A DNA stretch of 64,000 nucleotides from the NCBI GenBank assembly GCA_002702065.1, contig NZXX01000002.1, forward strand, positions 558,001 through 622,000, read 5' to 3'. The DNA comes from Anaerolineaceae bacterium (GTDB lineage: Bacteria; Chloroflexota; Anaerolineae; Aggregatilineales; Phototrophicaceae). This document shows, in pieces, positions 1 to 8,815 of the stretch. Under the pieces are notes generated by a model that saw only the letters and a program-made list of their open reading frames with translations, searched no databases and was not told the DNA's origin. Each line of letters opens with the position of its first letter. Position 1 is the stretch's first letter. Position numbers and translations under genes: made by a program.

Positions 1-282
1 CACGCCGATCTCATAACCGCCGGGGTGGCCGGGGGCGCGGTCGTCCTTGCGCACGGTGCCTGTCACCTGCACCGATGATTCCTGCGTCAGACTGCCTGCG
101 ATTTCGAACGCTTCGGGCGACATCTCTTTTTTGAACGCCACGCACTGAGCCACGCCGCTGCCATCGCGCAGCTTGATAAATTGCAGGCGGCCTTTGTCGG
201 TGCGGTCGTAAACCCACCCCCGCACCAGCACTTCCTGACCATCGTAATTGGCAATGTCCGCGATCTGTATCGGTGTCGTCAC
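1..282 (-). CDS. asnS: Asparaginyl-tRNA synthetase, N-terminal part (runs off the window)
   Basis: The first 94 codons of a class II aminoacyl-tRNA synthetase are present, covering the OB-fold anticodon-binding domain. The stretches VLVRGWVYDRTDKGRLQFIKL, QFIKLRDGSGVAQCV, SLTQESSVQVTGTVRKD and GGYEIGV match the asparaginyl branch. The enzyme charges tRNA-Asn in the cytoplasm. The start is GTG at 282, with GAGGA about 8 bases upstream, and no ATG is available. A TATAAT on the minus strand (322-317) could be the -10 box. The catalytic domain lies beyond position 1. Aspartyl-tRNA synthetase shares the fold, but the TQES and TVRKD signatures favour AsnRS. Confidence 0.85.
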   Translation of the reverse strand, partial: MTTPIQIADIANYDGQEVLVRGWVYDRTDKGRLQFIKLRDGSGVAQCVAFKKEMSPEAFEIAGSLTQESSVQVTGTVRKDDRAPGHPGGYEIGV

Positions 283-632
283 GTCTTAATCCTCAAAAAT
301 GTGTGTTCATCACCTGATTATAGCACCTCGCTTCAGGTCAGGCATCCCACTTGTGATTTGTGCAATATCACCAAAACGGAATCCTGTCACAGCTTATCTT
401 ATAGTATAATTTGTGTAAGGTTGCGCAAGCTGCCGCGCTTGGTTAATTTGCTAAAAGAATTGAGGAGATAATTCGGCACAGGAGGGGTTCATCGAAATCC
501 CGATTTGTTGTACGCTTGGTATAAGTTCAACACACGATGCTAAATGTGCATTAAAGTCCCGTTAATCCAACTGTTATATGGTAGTCGTGTGACAATCATT
601 TAATCAGTCTATGAGGAGGAAAACGGCAAACA
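283..632. other. Divergent intergenic region between asnS and an orphan gene
   Basis: No convincing gene is visible in these 350 bases. The left part holds the asnS leader. A TATAAT at 405-410 on the plus strand has only a weak -35 box. Shine-Dalgarno-like runs occur at about 461-466 and 480-487, but neither has a start codon at a usable distance. The third, GAGGAGG at 613-619, serves the gene starting at 633. Confidence 0.4.
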
Positions 633-956
633 ATGGTTACTTTCGATGCATCCAACTCCCATTTCGAATATATGGACGTGGTCCGTCACTGGTCGTCCAA
701 GTCACAGAAGTACGCCGGTGGCGACGCCGTCATGACCTTGTTGAACAACGGCTGGCGCATTGCAGAAACGGTGTTTCTCGAAGAATACTGGCACGCGGGT
801 TCGCGTTGTGTCACGATCTTCCATCTTGAAATGCATCGCGACGACGAAGTCATGAATGTGCCGGTGCTTTCGAACCCCTATGTGCGGCGTATGGTGGATA
901 CCATGCCGGTTCAGGTTCGTCCTGTCAGCGACCGCATGCGCCAGCGCCAGCGCTAG
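633..956 (+). CDS. Orphan small protein, paralogue A of an adjacent pair
   Basis: This 107-residue protein of unknown function has no signal peptide or membrane segment. It clearly resembles the protein at 1273-1608. Both share RHW..KSQ.YA.GDA near residue 20, NNGW.I, a W-H-x-G-S-R core, RDD, and PV..NP near residue 75, followed by an Arg/Pro-rich tail. The block spacing is nearly gap-free, so this is one small family duplicated side by side. The start is set by GAGGAGG at 613-619 and by alignment with the paralogue. The conserved Trp, His and Arg residues suggest a folded globular domain, but I recognise no family. Confidence 0.7.
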   Translation: MVTFDASNSHFEYMDVVRHWSSKSQKYAGGDAVMTLLNNGWRIAETVFLEEYWHAGSRCVTIFHLEMHRDDEVMNVPVLSNPYVRRMVDTMPVQVRPVSDRMRQRQR

Positions 957-1272
957 GCCATCAACCCACACCTCAACGCCACGCCGCGCTTTGACCACCT
1001 TTGCTCCGTGCTCCCTGATCCGAGGGCGGGGCTTCTCATATGCCGACTTATACAAAATCTCTTGAATAGTATTGTCTGTTTTTGTTTTCGTACGTTACGT
1101 TCAACATTAATTTAATAGGACGTATTTATGAATTCATGATTTTTTACCCACGAACATTGTTTAAAAGTATGTTTATTCTTGAAATCTTAATTAATTTTTA
1201 TGAAAAGGCCACAAACAGGCATAAAGGTTGCCTTCTATAATGATTAAACCGTCATTGAGAAGGGTGTTGAAC
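957..1272. other. AT-rich spacer between the two orphan paralogues
   Basis: The spacer is much more AT-rich than its surroundings, especially from about 1060 to 1250, and contains no supported ORF. No terminator hairpin is visible after the first gene. A TATAAT at 1236-1241 lies 31 bases before the ATG at 1273 and may be the -10 box for the second gene; its -35 box is poor. Confidence 0.4.
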
Positions 1273-1608
1273 ATGACCGAGTTTGATCCGTTTTCTACCG
1301 ACATGACTCGTCACTGGTGCCCAAAATCGCAGTATTATGCGACTGGGGACGCACTCCTGACCTATATCAATAATGGTTGGTCTATTCAGCAGGAAGCTTG
1401 TTTTGAAGAATTCTGGCATGGCGGCTCGCGCCGGGTGGTGGTTTATTACGTGAACCTGGTGCGTGATGATCAGCACATCACCATGCCGGTCATTGATAAC
1501 CCGGTGGTAGGCCAGCTCATCGCACGGTTTTGCCCACAGCTTCGCCCACAGATATCGCCCCGACCGCGCGCACGCCAGCCACAGTGGCTGCGCAGTTCCT
1601 TCAACTAA
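1273..1608 (+). CDS. Orphan small protein, paralogue B of an adjacent pair
   Basis: This 111-residue protein is related to the one at 633-956, with the same RHW, KSQ.YA.GDA, NNGW, WH.GSR, RDD and PV.NP blocks. It ends in an Arg/Pro-rich tail. I place the start at ATG 1273 rather than the upstream in-frame ATG at 1228. GAGAAGG precedes 1273, the paralogue begins at the equivalent residue, and a TATAAT box sits downstream of 1228. The gene ends 3 bases before the convergent fusion gene. The function is unknown. Paralogue A has a Cys at a different position, so a conserved metal site is unlikely. Confidence 0.7.
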   Translation: MTEFDPFSTDMTRHWCPKSQYYATGDALLTYINNGWSIQQEACFEEFWHGGSRRVVVYYVNLVRDDQHITMPVIDNPVVGQLIARFCPQLRPQISPRPRARQPQWLRSSFN

Positions 1609-1611
1609 TCC

Positions 1612-4600
1612 CTAACGAGCAGCGAACGGCTGCATCAGTTGGCGTAAACGACCCGGCAGCAGCGGACTCAGACGATCCAGTTCCGCATGGCTCAGCGGGC
1701 GCAGCAGCAGCAGCACTGCCGGGTATGCCGCCAAGGCGATCACCAGTGTCAGTACCGGCTGATGCTCCCAGCCCAGCAGCAGGATGCCGAACATCACCGC
1801 GGCTGCCATCACAGGCCGCCACAATATCCCCAACCAGTCGATGCGCCCCATCGCTCGCTGCATCAGCCAGCCAAATGGCAGCAGCAGCATGAGTTCCGAC
1901 GCGATGGTGGTCAGTGCTGCCGCCTGATAACCATACTGCGGGATAAAAATCAGGTTGGTGACGACATTAAACGTCACGGCGATGATAAAGGCATTGGTAA
2001 TGCGCCGCTGCATATCCAGCGCCACCAGCACATACTGCGTCAGGCTGTTGATCCAGCCAAAGGGAATGCTCCAGATCATAATCTGCGTGGCGATTGCGCC
2101 ATCCGGCAGATACTGCGACCCACCCAGAATGCCTGTCAGGAAGTAAGCCATAAAGGTGAAGGCAACGGCAACCGGCAGGGCGACGATCATCAGCAGCTTG
2201 ATCGCCAGCGCATAGGTGCGGCGCAGCGCCTCGCGGTCTTCGTGGGCCTGCCGCGACATCACCGGCAGCATGGCCTGCGTGAAAAACGACGGGATGATGT
2301 TAAGCGCCGCCAGCCATTTATACGCGACGCTGTACAATCCAACCACCGCTGCCCCGCGCACGATTTCGAGGATGAGCACGTCGATCTGAAAGAAGATCGT
2401 CGCCAGAAAATGGTTGAGCATCAGCGGCCAGCTCTGGCTCATCATGCGGGGCATCAGCGAAAAATCCGGTGCTTGCCAGCCGCCGATCAACTTGCGCCCG
2501 CCCCACAGCAGCAGCAGCAGAGTCAGTATATTGGTGACGATGCTCGCCGCCGCCAGCCCGATTACCCCGAAGCCCATCACCAGCACGATCAAACCCAGAA
2601 TCGTCTTGCTGATTGTCGACAGGGTGGTGATGGCTGCCGGATATTCTGCCTGCTCGAAGGCGTAAAAGAGCGAGGTCATACCCTTGTTGATGGTGCCGGG
2701 GAACAGGCCCACGTACAGCAGCAGAATGGCGACGACCCCGTTGCTGCTGAGGGGTGGGTCGATCAGCGATTGCCGCCCAAACAGAAAGGCCGCCAGTAGC
2801 ACGATGCCGACCAGTGTCAGGCCGAAGCGCAGGGCGCTGGTGCTGAAGAAGTAGCGGGCCGCGCGCGACCGATCACGGGCTACCTCACGGGTGAGGAACA
2901 GGTCCAGGCCGAAGTTGGTGAAAATATCGAACCAGATGAAGATGAACCCGGCGTAGAAATAGATACCGGCATCCTCCGGGCCGAGGATACGCAGCATCAC
3001 CAGCGCAAAGGCGAAATCAATGCCCCGGTTAAACAGGTTGAGGATGATGGGTGCGAGGCTGTTGCGGGCCACACGGGCGACGGTGTTGTCGTTATCCGCT
3101 GCGACGAACAGCCGCCACAACCACACCCCCGGCATGAACACCACCAGCACCGCCCCCAGGAACGAGATAAACAGGCCGACCTGGAAGCTGGCCGGGCTGT
3201 AGACGACGCGTACCGTCCAGTTGGCCTGTCGCAGTTGCAGCATATTGGTTTCGAACGCACGCTGCTCGAGGCTGGTGTTGTCCGAAGCGCGCCACGCAGC
3301 GATGGCTTCGGCGATGCGCCCGTTGATATTGCCGAAAAGCTCTGGCGGGTTGGTCGCCACCAGCGCATCAAGTTCGTCAATGAGCGTGTTGACCCGGTCG
3401 GCGTCGTCCGCTTCGATCGCCGCTTCGATGGCGTTGAGATAGAATGTCTGGGGTGCGGTGCCATTAGCGATGGCCTCGTTAACCCGCGTGTCCACATCTG
3501 CCACATGCACACCCTGGAAAATATCCATAAACGGTTGGACGGCCAGCGCGGTTTCCGCATCTTCGTCTGTGCCCCAGGGTCGAATGAAGGCCCGCCAGCC
3601 CGGCAGATACGTTTCGCTGATGACCAGCCATGTTGGGTCGTCGATACGCACGTCGATGAACTTTTCGCGCCCTGTATCGCGCTGCAAATCGGGTTGCCAG
3701 GTGGCGAAGGCTTCATCCTCGATGCCACTGAGCGCGGCGACCAGCCCTTGACTGCCGTTCGACCAGATGCGCACGGCGTCGTCTTCATAGGCCAGCGTCC
3801 ACGCCGGCCCGGTGCGTGGCCCGCGTGAGGCTGTCAGCTCTTCGGGCAGCGTGGTCGATTTGTGAGAGATGACGTAACGCACGCCCAATTGATCGAACAG
3901 CGGTGATTGCAGCGCGTCCACATAATCAAAATTGCTGCCATAGTCGGTGTACAGCGGGGCGACCCGGTTGAATTCTAACTGGGTTTGCGGCGCGATCTGC
4001 TGCATGTACTCGACGTAGGATTTGGGGATGATGCTCTCGTAGCCGCGAATATCGCGCAGGTGATAGCGCCAGCCCATGTTGGCGTTCATGATGGGCCGCT
4101 GCGTCGGGTCATCCAGCGTTGTATAGCGCCAGTCGCCTTCCTGCGCCTGCAACCACTGGATGGCCGGTGGCGTAAAATCGAGCAGGGCCGGGTCCGACGC
4201 CGGGTTGAACCCCCACGACGCGATCATCAGGTCCACCGCCACGAGGCCCACGGCCAGCCCCTGCCATAAAAACCCCGCCCGTTGTAGGGACGCAGCGTGC
4301 TGCGTCCGACGAACGCGTCCCAACAACCAGAACACCCCACCCGATGCCACCAGCATCACGCCGAATGTCAGCACGTTGGTGAACTGGTAGCTGTAAAACA
4401 TACGCGCATCCGCAAAAGCGACTCGCGCCGGTTCCCCGCTGGCCGTCACCATATTGTCGAGCACCCACTGCATCAGCGGCTCGACCTGATCGTAAAACAC
4501 ATAAGACAGTCCCAGGCCAATCAGCACGAGCGTGCCAAGGGCCAGCAGCCCATAACCAAACCACCCCCGTAACCGGAATTGGCGTAGGGACGACTCGCGA

Positions 4601-6012
4601 GTCGTCCCTACATCCGTCATTCTCAATTGATCCGCCCCCAACCCGGCCAGCACCGCGACACCGAGCGTAACGGCAAAAATCCAGCGGAATGGCGAATGAA
4701 GCTGGTCGATGCCCGGCAGCAGATAAAGCAGCCGATAGGTGGGCAGCCCGAACATAAACGTCAGGCCGAGCAGCGCCAGCAATGCAAAAATCCATATCTG
4801 CGCCCGGTGGCCTTTTTCGTCAGTGCCGGAAGGTCGGGAAACAAGGCTGGAAACGGTGCCATAAACCGCCAGCACCAACGGCAGGATGCCGACATACAGC
4901 GCCCCCTCCGCGTAATTTTTCATGCCCCATTCAGTATGTGTGATGGGCTGGCCGAGCGCGTTGACTGTGACCGGTACCACCTCACGGCTGAAAACGTCGA
5001 CATACTGGTGATGGACCGGGTTGCCGTAGAAGTTGGGCAGGGCAAACTGAAGCACATCGCGGATGGGGTGCGCCCAGCCGATAACTTCCTCATAGCTGGC
5101 TGAACCGGAGCGAAAGTTTATGCTGGCGAGTTCAAACAGGGGGATAAACTGCACTGCCCCCAGCGCCAGCCCTAACACGACCATGCCGACCAGCCACCCA
5201 CCGCGCATCGTCATGTGCTGCAAAGACGCATCGCCCTGTGTCCTGGCTGTACGCCACTGCACCAGCAGCCGCGCCGCTGCATAATAGCCCATGATGAGCA
5301 GGGTGTAGTAGGTGATCTCCACGTGCCCGGCGAGGATATTGCACCCCAGCGCGACCGCGCCGATCACGACCCAGGGCACACTGGATGGTCGCCCAAACAG
5401 CGGGCGCTGCTGAATAGTAGATTCGATCATCCACAGCAGCAGAGGCAGCCACGCCGCCGCCGCAATAATCATCGGGAAGACCGCGCTGATGACAAAGAAA
5501 GCCGATAACTGGTACGTCACCCCGGCGATCAACGCGCCGAAACGCCCTGTGTGCAGGCCGCCGCGCAGAAAGCCGTACATGAACGCCCCGGCCAGCCACA
5601 ACTGCACCACCGTGAACCATCCATACGCCGCTGTAAGCGGCATGGCGTAATAGATCAGGCTGAATGGGTAAAGCGTGGATTGCTGCCCGGCGGCCAGAAA
5701 GGGAATGCCGCTGAACTGATAGGGGTTCCACAGCGGAATTTCGCCCTGCGTCAGACTATCCCGGATAAAGGTTTTCCAGGGATAATTTTGCAGGATGAGG
5801 TCGGATACCAGATGATTGTGCGGGACCGCCGGTGCCTGCACGACCTCGCGGTACGTAGCATATGGCTCGTACTGGTACAGGTTTTCCGTCGGCAGCAGGG
5901 TACGCCCCCCCATCGTCTGCTGCCAGAACATGATCAGCGGCAGCACGAAAAGTAAGGCGATAATCGCAATATCGGGCAAACGTCGGCGCATCAAAAACAC
6001 GGTCCCGTTCAT
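1612..6012 (-). CDS. YfhO-like GT-C membrane protein fused to a polysaccharide flippase
   Basis: The product is 1466 residues. Residues about 1-970 form a YfhO-type protein: many membrane helices, the conserved start-region NPYQFSGIPFLAAGQQSTLY, and a long extracellular segment (about 600-940) before the last helix. Residues about 975-1466 form a Wzx/MATE-like oligosaccharide flippase with roughly a dozen further helices, recognisable from LNLFNRGIDFAFALVMLRIL and EVARDRSRAARYF. Typical YfhO proteins are about 850 residues and flippases about 450, so this is a true fusion with no stop or frameshift at the junction. It probably modifies and exports lipid-linked glycans or teichoic-type polymers at the cytoplasmic membrane. 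Two palindromic repeats lie inside the reading frame, at residues about 471 and 571. Confidence 0.85.
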   Translation of the reverse strand: MNGTVFLMRRRLPDIAIIALLFVLPLIMFWQQTMGGRTLLPTENLYQYEPYATYREVVQAPAVPHNHLVSDLILQNYPWKTFIRDSLTQGEIPLWNPYQFSGIPFLAAGQQSTLYPFSLIYYAMPLTAAYGWFTVVQLWLAGAFMYGFLRGGLHTGRFGALIAGVTYQLSAFFVISAVFPMIIAAAAWLPLLLWMIESTIQQRPLFGRPSSVPWVVIGAVALGCNILAGHVEITYYTLLIMGYYAAARLLVQWRTARTQGDASLQHMTMRGGWLVGMVVLGLALGAVQFIPLFELASINFRSGSASYEEVIGWAHPIRDVLQFALPNFYGNPVHHQYVDVFSREVVPVTVNALGQPITHTEWGMKNYAEGALYVGILPLVLAVYGTVSSLVSRPSGTDEKGHRAQIWIFALLALLGLTFMFGLPTYRLLYLLPGIDQLHSPFRWIFAVTLGVAVLAGLGADQLRMTDVGTTRESSLRQFRLRGWFGYGLLALGTLVLIGLGLSYVFYDQVEPLMQWVLDNMVTASGEPARVAFADARMFYSYQFTNVLTFGVMLVASGGVFWLLGRVRRTQHAASLQRAGFLWQGLAVGLVAVDLMIASWGFNPASDPALLDFTPPAIQWLQAQEGDWRYTTLDDPTQRPIMNANMGWRYHLRDIRGYESIIPKSYVEYMQQIAPQTQLEFNRVAPLYTDYGSNFDYVDALQSPLFDQLGVRYVISHKSTTLPEELTASRGPRTGPAWTLAYEDDAVRIWSNGSQGLVAALSGIEDEAFATWQPDLQRDTGREKFIDVRIDDPTWLVISETYLPGWRAFIRPWGTDEDAETALAVQPFMDIFQGVHVADVDTRVNEAIANGTAPQTFYLNAIEAAIEADDADRVNTLIDELDALVATNPPELFGNINGRIAEAIAAWRASDNTSLEQRAFETNMLQLRQANWTVRVVYSPASFQVGLFISFLGAVLVVFMPGVWLWRLFVAADNDNTVARVARNSLAPIILNLFNRGIDFAFALVMLRILGPEDAGIYFYAGFIFIWFDIFTNFGLDLFLTREVARDRSRAARYFFSTSALRFGLTLVGIVLLAAFLFGRQSLIDPPLSSNGVVAILLLYVGLFPGTINKGMTSLFYAFEQAEYPAAITTLSTISKTILGLIVLVMGFGVIGLAAASIVTNILTLLLLLWGGRKLIGGWQAPDFSLMPRMMSQSWPLMLNHFLATIFFQIDVLILEIVRGAAVVGLYSVAYKWLAALNIIPSFFTQAMLPVMSRQAHEDREALRRTYALAIKLLMIVALPVAVAFTFMAYFLTGILGGSQYLPDGAIATQIMIWSIPFGWINSLTQYVLVALDMQRRITNAFIIAVTFNVVTNLIFIPQYGYQAAALTTIASELMLLLPFGWLMQRAMGRIDWLGILWRPVMAAAVMFGILLLGWEHQPVLTLVIALAAYPAVLLLLRPLSHAELDRLSPLLPGRLRQLMQPFAAR
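4288..4307. repeat. Palindromic repeat inside the fusion gene (copy 1)
   Basis: Arms GGACGCAGC and GCTGCGTCC are separated by GT and preceded by GTAG, so the outer start GTAGGGACG matches the other two copies. It is translated in frame as part of an Arg/Gln-rich loop in the YfhO half (about residue 571). Confidence 0.6.
4584..4611. repeat. Perfect 28-bp palindrome inside the fusion gene (copy 2)
   Basis: The arm GTAGGGACGACTC, a GC centre and the exact complement form a perfect palindrome. It is read in frame within a polar loop near residue 471. The core GTAGGGRCGACTC recurs in the intergenic hairpin at 63161-63206, which marks a dispersed repeat family. Confidence 0.75.
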
Positions 6013-6163
6013 ACGTGCAAAATCGAACTATACTCGCATCTGCCGGTTTTTTCGAGTACGCATTCCCCCCACCTGACCTACGTTCGTATCCCGCTGGCGG
6101 ATGATGTCGACTGGGCCAAAGTGCCAGATAATGGCTGTTATTGTCTGCAATGGGAGAACTTGC

Positions 6164-6424
6164 ATGGGTATTGAACTGCTCATCTGGATTGTCGTGGGGG
6201 CGGTCGCCGGGCTGCTGGCGAGCCTCGTCATGCGGACATCGCCACCTTACGGGTTGGTCGGTGATATGCTGATCGGCATTGCAGGTGGTTTACTCGGCGG
6301 CTTCTTGTTCAACTTGATGGGCATGGGCGCCGAAGTAACCGGTATCAACCTGGTAAGTATTCTCGTCGCGTTTATCGGCTCGGTGATTATCCTGGCGCTG
6401 GTGCGCGTGATGCGCCGCGTTTAA
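6164..6424 (+). CDS. GlsB/YeaQ/YmgE family membrane protein (first of two)
   Basis: This 86-residue, three-helix membrane protein belongs to the transglycosylase-associated (GlsB/YeaQ/YmgE) family. The family's glycine-zipper pattern is visible in VGAVAGLLASLVM and the GIAGGLLGGFLF block. Such proteins are small inner-membrane stress proteins of unclear biochemical role. The start at 6164 is chosen because GGGAGA lies 7 bases upstream; an in-frame ATG at 6101 would add an unrelated polar extension. The next gene is a paralogue 46 bases downstream, so this is a tandem duplication. Confidence 0.8.
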   Translation: MGIELLIWIVVGAVAGLLASLVMRTSPPYGLVGDMLIGIAGGLLGGFLFNLMGMGAEVTGINLVSILVAFIGSVIILALVRVMRRV

Positions 6425-6470
6425 TTGGATATAATAACATCACCGCACATATAGATAGGGGTAAGAAAAA

Positions 6471-6734
6471 ATGGAAGCCAGTTTACTTGCGTGGATCATC
6501 GTTGGAGGCATTGCGGGTTGGCTTGCCAGCATCGTAATGAAAACCAACAGCCGCCAGGGCTGCCTGACTGATATTATCGTGGGTGTCATTGGTGGTTTTC
6601 TGGGCGGTTTTCTGCTGACCCAACTGGGCGTTGGCGGTGACGTGACCGGCATCAATATCGGCAGCATCATCGTGGCCTTTATCGGTGCAGTTATTTTCCT
6701 AGCGATCCTGAAGTTTATACAGCGCGGACGATAG
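6471..6734 (+). CDS. GlsB/YeaQ/YmgE family membrane protein (second of two)
   Basis: The product is 87 residues with three membrane helices and the same glycine-rich architecture as its neighbour, including GVIGGFLGGFLLTQLGVGGD and VTGIN. About half the residues match the preceding protein. GGGG at about 6457-6460 lies upstream of the ATG. A hairpin terminator follows at 6761, so the two paralogues probably form one short transcription unit. The exact role is unknown. Confidence 0.85.
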   Translation: MEASLLAWIIVGGIAGWLASIVMKTNSRQGCLTDIIVGVIGGFLGGFLLTQLGVGGDVTGINIGSIIVAFIGAVIFLAILKFIQRGR

Positions 6735-6760
6735 TCGGATCATTAAAGCAAAGCGCAATC

Positions 6761-6796
6761 AAAGACCTGTGTTCCTGGTGAACGCGGGTCTTTTTA
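6761..6796 (+). terminator. Rho-independent terminator after the GlsB pair
   Basis: The stem AAAGACC / GGGTCTTT (6761-6767 and 6786-6793) is followed by T-rich sequence. It ends the plus-strand unit just before the convergent GNAT gene. Confidence 0.75.
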
Positions 6797-6824
6797 TTAC
6801 GGTCGTTCGCTGCTGCCCCGCGGC

Positions 6825-7277
6825 TTAATACTCATCGCGGGTTTGAATAAAAAGCGCCTTTTTCTCCCCGGTCATCGTGAAGTCGAATCCGACCGCCTTA
6901 AAGAACTGCTCGTTAGACGTAATCACCATCACTTCGAGGATCTTCTTTTCATGGGCCAGCTCGACACAGGCATTGACCAGCATCTTGCCAATTCCCATCC
7001 CCTGCACTTTGGGCGATACCGCCAGGCTGCGGATCTCGGCCAGCTTTTTTGAGTAGACTTCGAGCGCGGCACACCCCACAATTTCGCCATCGATTTCCGC
7101 CAGATAAAAACTCGGCAGCCATTCGTCCACTTCATCATATGTGCGGCGCAGCAAAAGGCCGGATTCGACAAAGGGTTCGATAAACGAGATGATGCGGTCG
7201 ATGTCTCGGCGGGTCGCAATGCGGATAGTCACCTGATTTTGTGGGATTTCTTTTGTCACAGGGTCTTGCGCTTCCAT
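6825..7277 (-). CDS. GNAT N-acetyltransferase, ArgA-like
   Basis: This 150-residue single-domain GNAT acetyltransferase resembles the short N-acetylglutamate synthase-like enzymes. It shows ATRRDIDRIISFIEPFVESG near the start, EIVGCAALEVY, EIRSLAVSPKVQGMGIGKML (the acetyl-CoA loop) and FFKAVGF at the end. This pattern suggests acetylation of an amino acid such as glutamate, the first arginine step, but no arg gene is nearby, so the substrate is inferred. The ATG at 7277 overlaps the upstream GT39-like gene by 22 bp; an internal GTG near 7260 is an alternative start. Confidence 0.8.
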   Translation of the reverse strand: MEAQDPVTKEIPQNQVTIRIATRRDIDRIISFIEPFVESGLLLRRTYDEVDEWLPSFYLAEIDGEIVGCAALEVYSKKLAEIRSLAVSPKVQGMGIGKMLVNACVELAHEKKILEVMVITSNEQFFKAVGFDFTMTGEKKALFIQTRDEY

Positions 7278-8815
7278 ACCAGAAAATTGCCAATCTGCGC
7301 TTCGCGCTCGTAATTTTCGATCAACCAGTTATTCAATTCATTATACTCTTGAAGTATCGTATGAGAATCCTCATTTCTGCCCGTCACCCAGGGCATATAA
7401 TCCGCCTGCATCACCAGCACATAGGGGGGCATGGCCGCCCACAGGACATCCACATTTTCCTGCCGCCACGCCTGCGGGTACCACTCGCCGATCAGCGGGA
7501 AGTTGAAAATAAAGCGGGTGGCCGGGTTCAGATGGCTCAGATAATAGACCTCTGGCCGAAAACCCCAGATATAGAGTGAATCGCCCGGCGCGACGCGCTC
7601 CTGCAAAAATTCAGCCATCACCAGCGATTCATCCGCGACAAATTCGCCCCCCTGAAACCGGCTGTAATAGGCAACCTGATCTTCGCGCCCGGACAGGTAA
7701 TACCATGCCTGCGGCCAGATTCCCTGTGCCATAATCAGCAGGAACAGCAGCACCGTCAGCATGGTGGCTGGCACCTGACTGCGCCGGGCAAAACCGTTGT
7801 GGGCGGCGCTCTCGATCAGGCGGTTGAGCGTGTCGGCAGCCATGAGGCTCAGCGGCGGCAGCATGGGCAGCCAGTGATAATCATAGCCCTTCGCCTGCAC
7901 CAGCATGATCGCTAACCCGGTCACGGCCCATAGCAGCACCATCCACCACATGCGTTTGCGTGGCTCCCCGATGCGACCCAGCACAAACCAGCCAGCAGCC
8001 AGCAGCCACAGCAGGCCCCACTGCTGCCAGCGGAAGCCCAGCGCCGTTTGCATCAGCGCCGCGAAATCCTGCGCGTTAAACGTCAGCGCCGTATACTGCG
8101 ATGTCACCTGTGCGCTGAGGATCAGTTCATCCAGCGCGCCCAGCGATGCGAGGTAAGCCGCGCCAGCGCCCACGATCACCAGCCCGCCCATTCCAAATGC
8201 GATGCCATTGGTCAGGATGCTGCGGCCAGGGCGTGAATGGACCAGCAGATAGGCGGTAACGGGAACAATAGCGAACAGCGCGAACGGATACTTGAACCAC
8301 ACGGCGGCGGCACACAGCGCCCCGGCTGCCAGTGCCCACACATGACCGCGCCGTTCCGCCGGATGATCCGCCGCTTTGATAGCACAGACCACCGCCAGCA
8401 CCATCGGCAGCAGCACGATGCCATCGTTTTGCGTGAGTGTCCAGAAGCTTTCGGTGAAGTAGAACGCGGCCAAGATGACGACGGCAAACAGGCCGGCCCG
8501 TTTGTCGGCAAGCCGCCCGCCGATCCAGTACAGCCCTGCCGCGATCACCGGCACGAGCAGCAAATCAAGCGCGCGCAAAGCGGCTGTGGTCTGGCCGTAG
8601 AGCTGCATCGCCAGCGCATAGACGTAAAAAACAGCCGGGGGTTTAGGGTTCCATAAATCCGTGTAGGGCGTCTTGCCTTGCAGGATGCCGCGCCCGATGG
8701 TCGCAAACTCACCCTGATCGCGCCCCAGCGGGTAGGTGAGGGTTGGCAGGGCGATGAGGATAATCACCAGCATCAGCCCCAGAAACAGCAGCCAGTCGCG
8801 CCGGGTCATAGCCAT
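7256..8815 (-). CDS. GT39/ArnT-like membrane glycosyltransferase
   Basis: This 519-residue polytopic GT-C protein carries the first-loop acid motif YPLGRDQGEFATIGRGIL, typical of dolichyl-phosphate-mannose-type transferases of the PMT/ArnT superfamily. It is followed by TDLWNPKPPAVFY and about ten membrane helices. Such enzymes move a sugar from a polyprenyl carrier to a lipid, glycan or protein on the outer face of the membrane. The start is ATG 8815 (or ATG 8809), overlapping the stop of the upstream gene. A longer upstream reading with an Arg/Gly-rich start is a frame shadow. Confidence 0.8.
   Translation of the reverse strand: MAMTRRDWLLFLGLMLVIILIALPTLTYPLGRDQGEFATIGRGILQGKTPYTDLWNPKPPAVFYVYALAMQLYGQTTAALRALDLLLVPVIAAGLYWIGGRLADKRAGLFAVVILAAFYFTESFWTLTQNDGIVLLPMVLAVVCAIKAADHPAERRGHVWALAAGALCAAAVWFKYPFALFAIVPVTAYLLVHSRPGRSILTNGIAFGMGGLVIVGAGAAYLASLGALDELILSAQVTSQYTALTFNAQDFAALMQTALGFRWQQWGLLWLLAAGWFVLGRIGEPRKRMWWMVLLWAVTGLAIMLVQAKGYDYHWLPMLPPLSLMAADTLNRLIESAAHNGFARRSQVPATMLTVLLFLLIMAQGIWPQAWYYLSGREDQVAYYSRFQGGEFVADESLVMAEFLQERVAPGDSLYIWGFRPEVYYLSHLNPATRFIFNFPLIGEWYPQAWRQENVDVLWAAMPPYVLVMQADYMPWVTGRNEDSHTILQEYNELNNWLIENYEREAQIGNFLVWKRKTL

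Noticed and set aside
480..510. A short gene after the AGGAGGGG run at 480-487
   Set aside because: No start codon lies at a usable distance, and no in-frame ORF follows.
4584..4611. Palindrome as a rho-independent terminator
   Set aside because: It has no T tract and lies inside a continuous coding frame.
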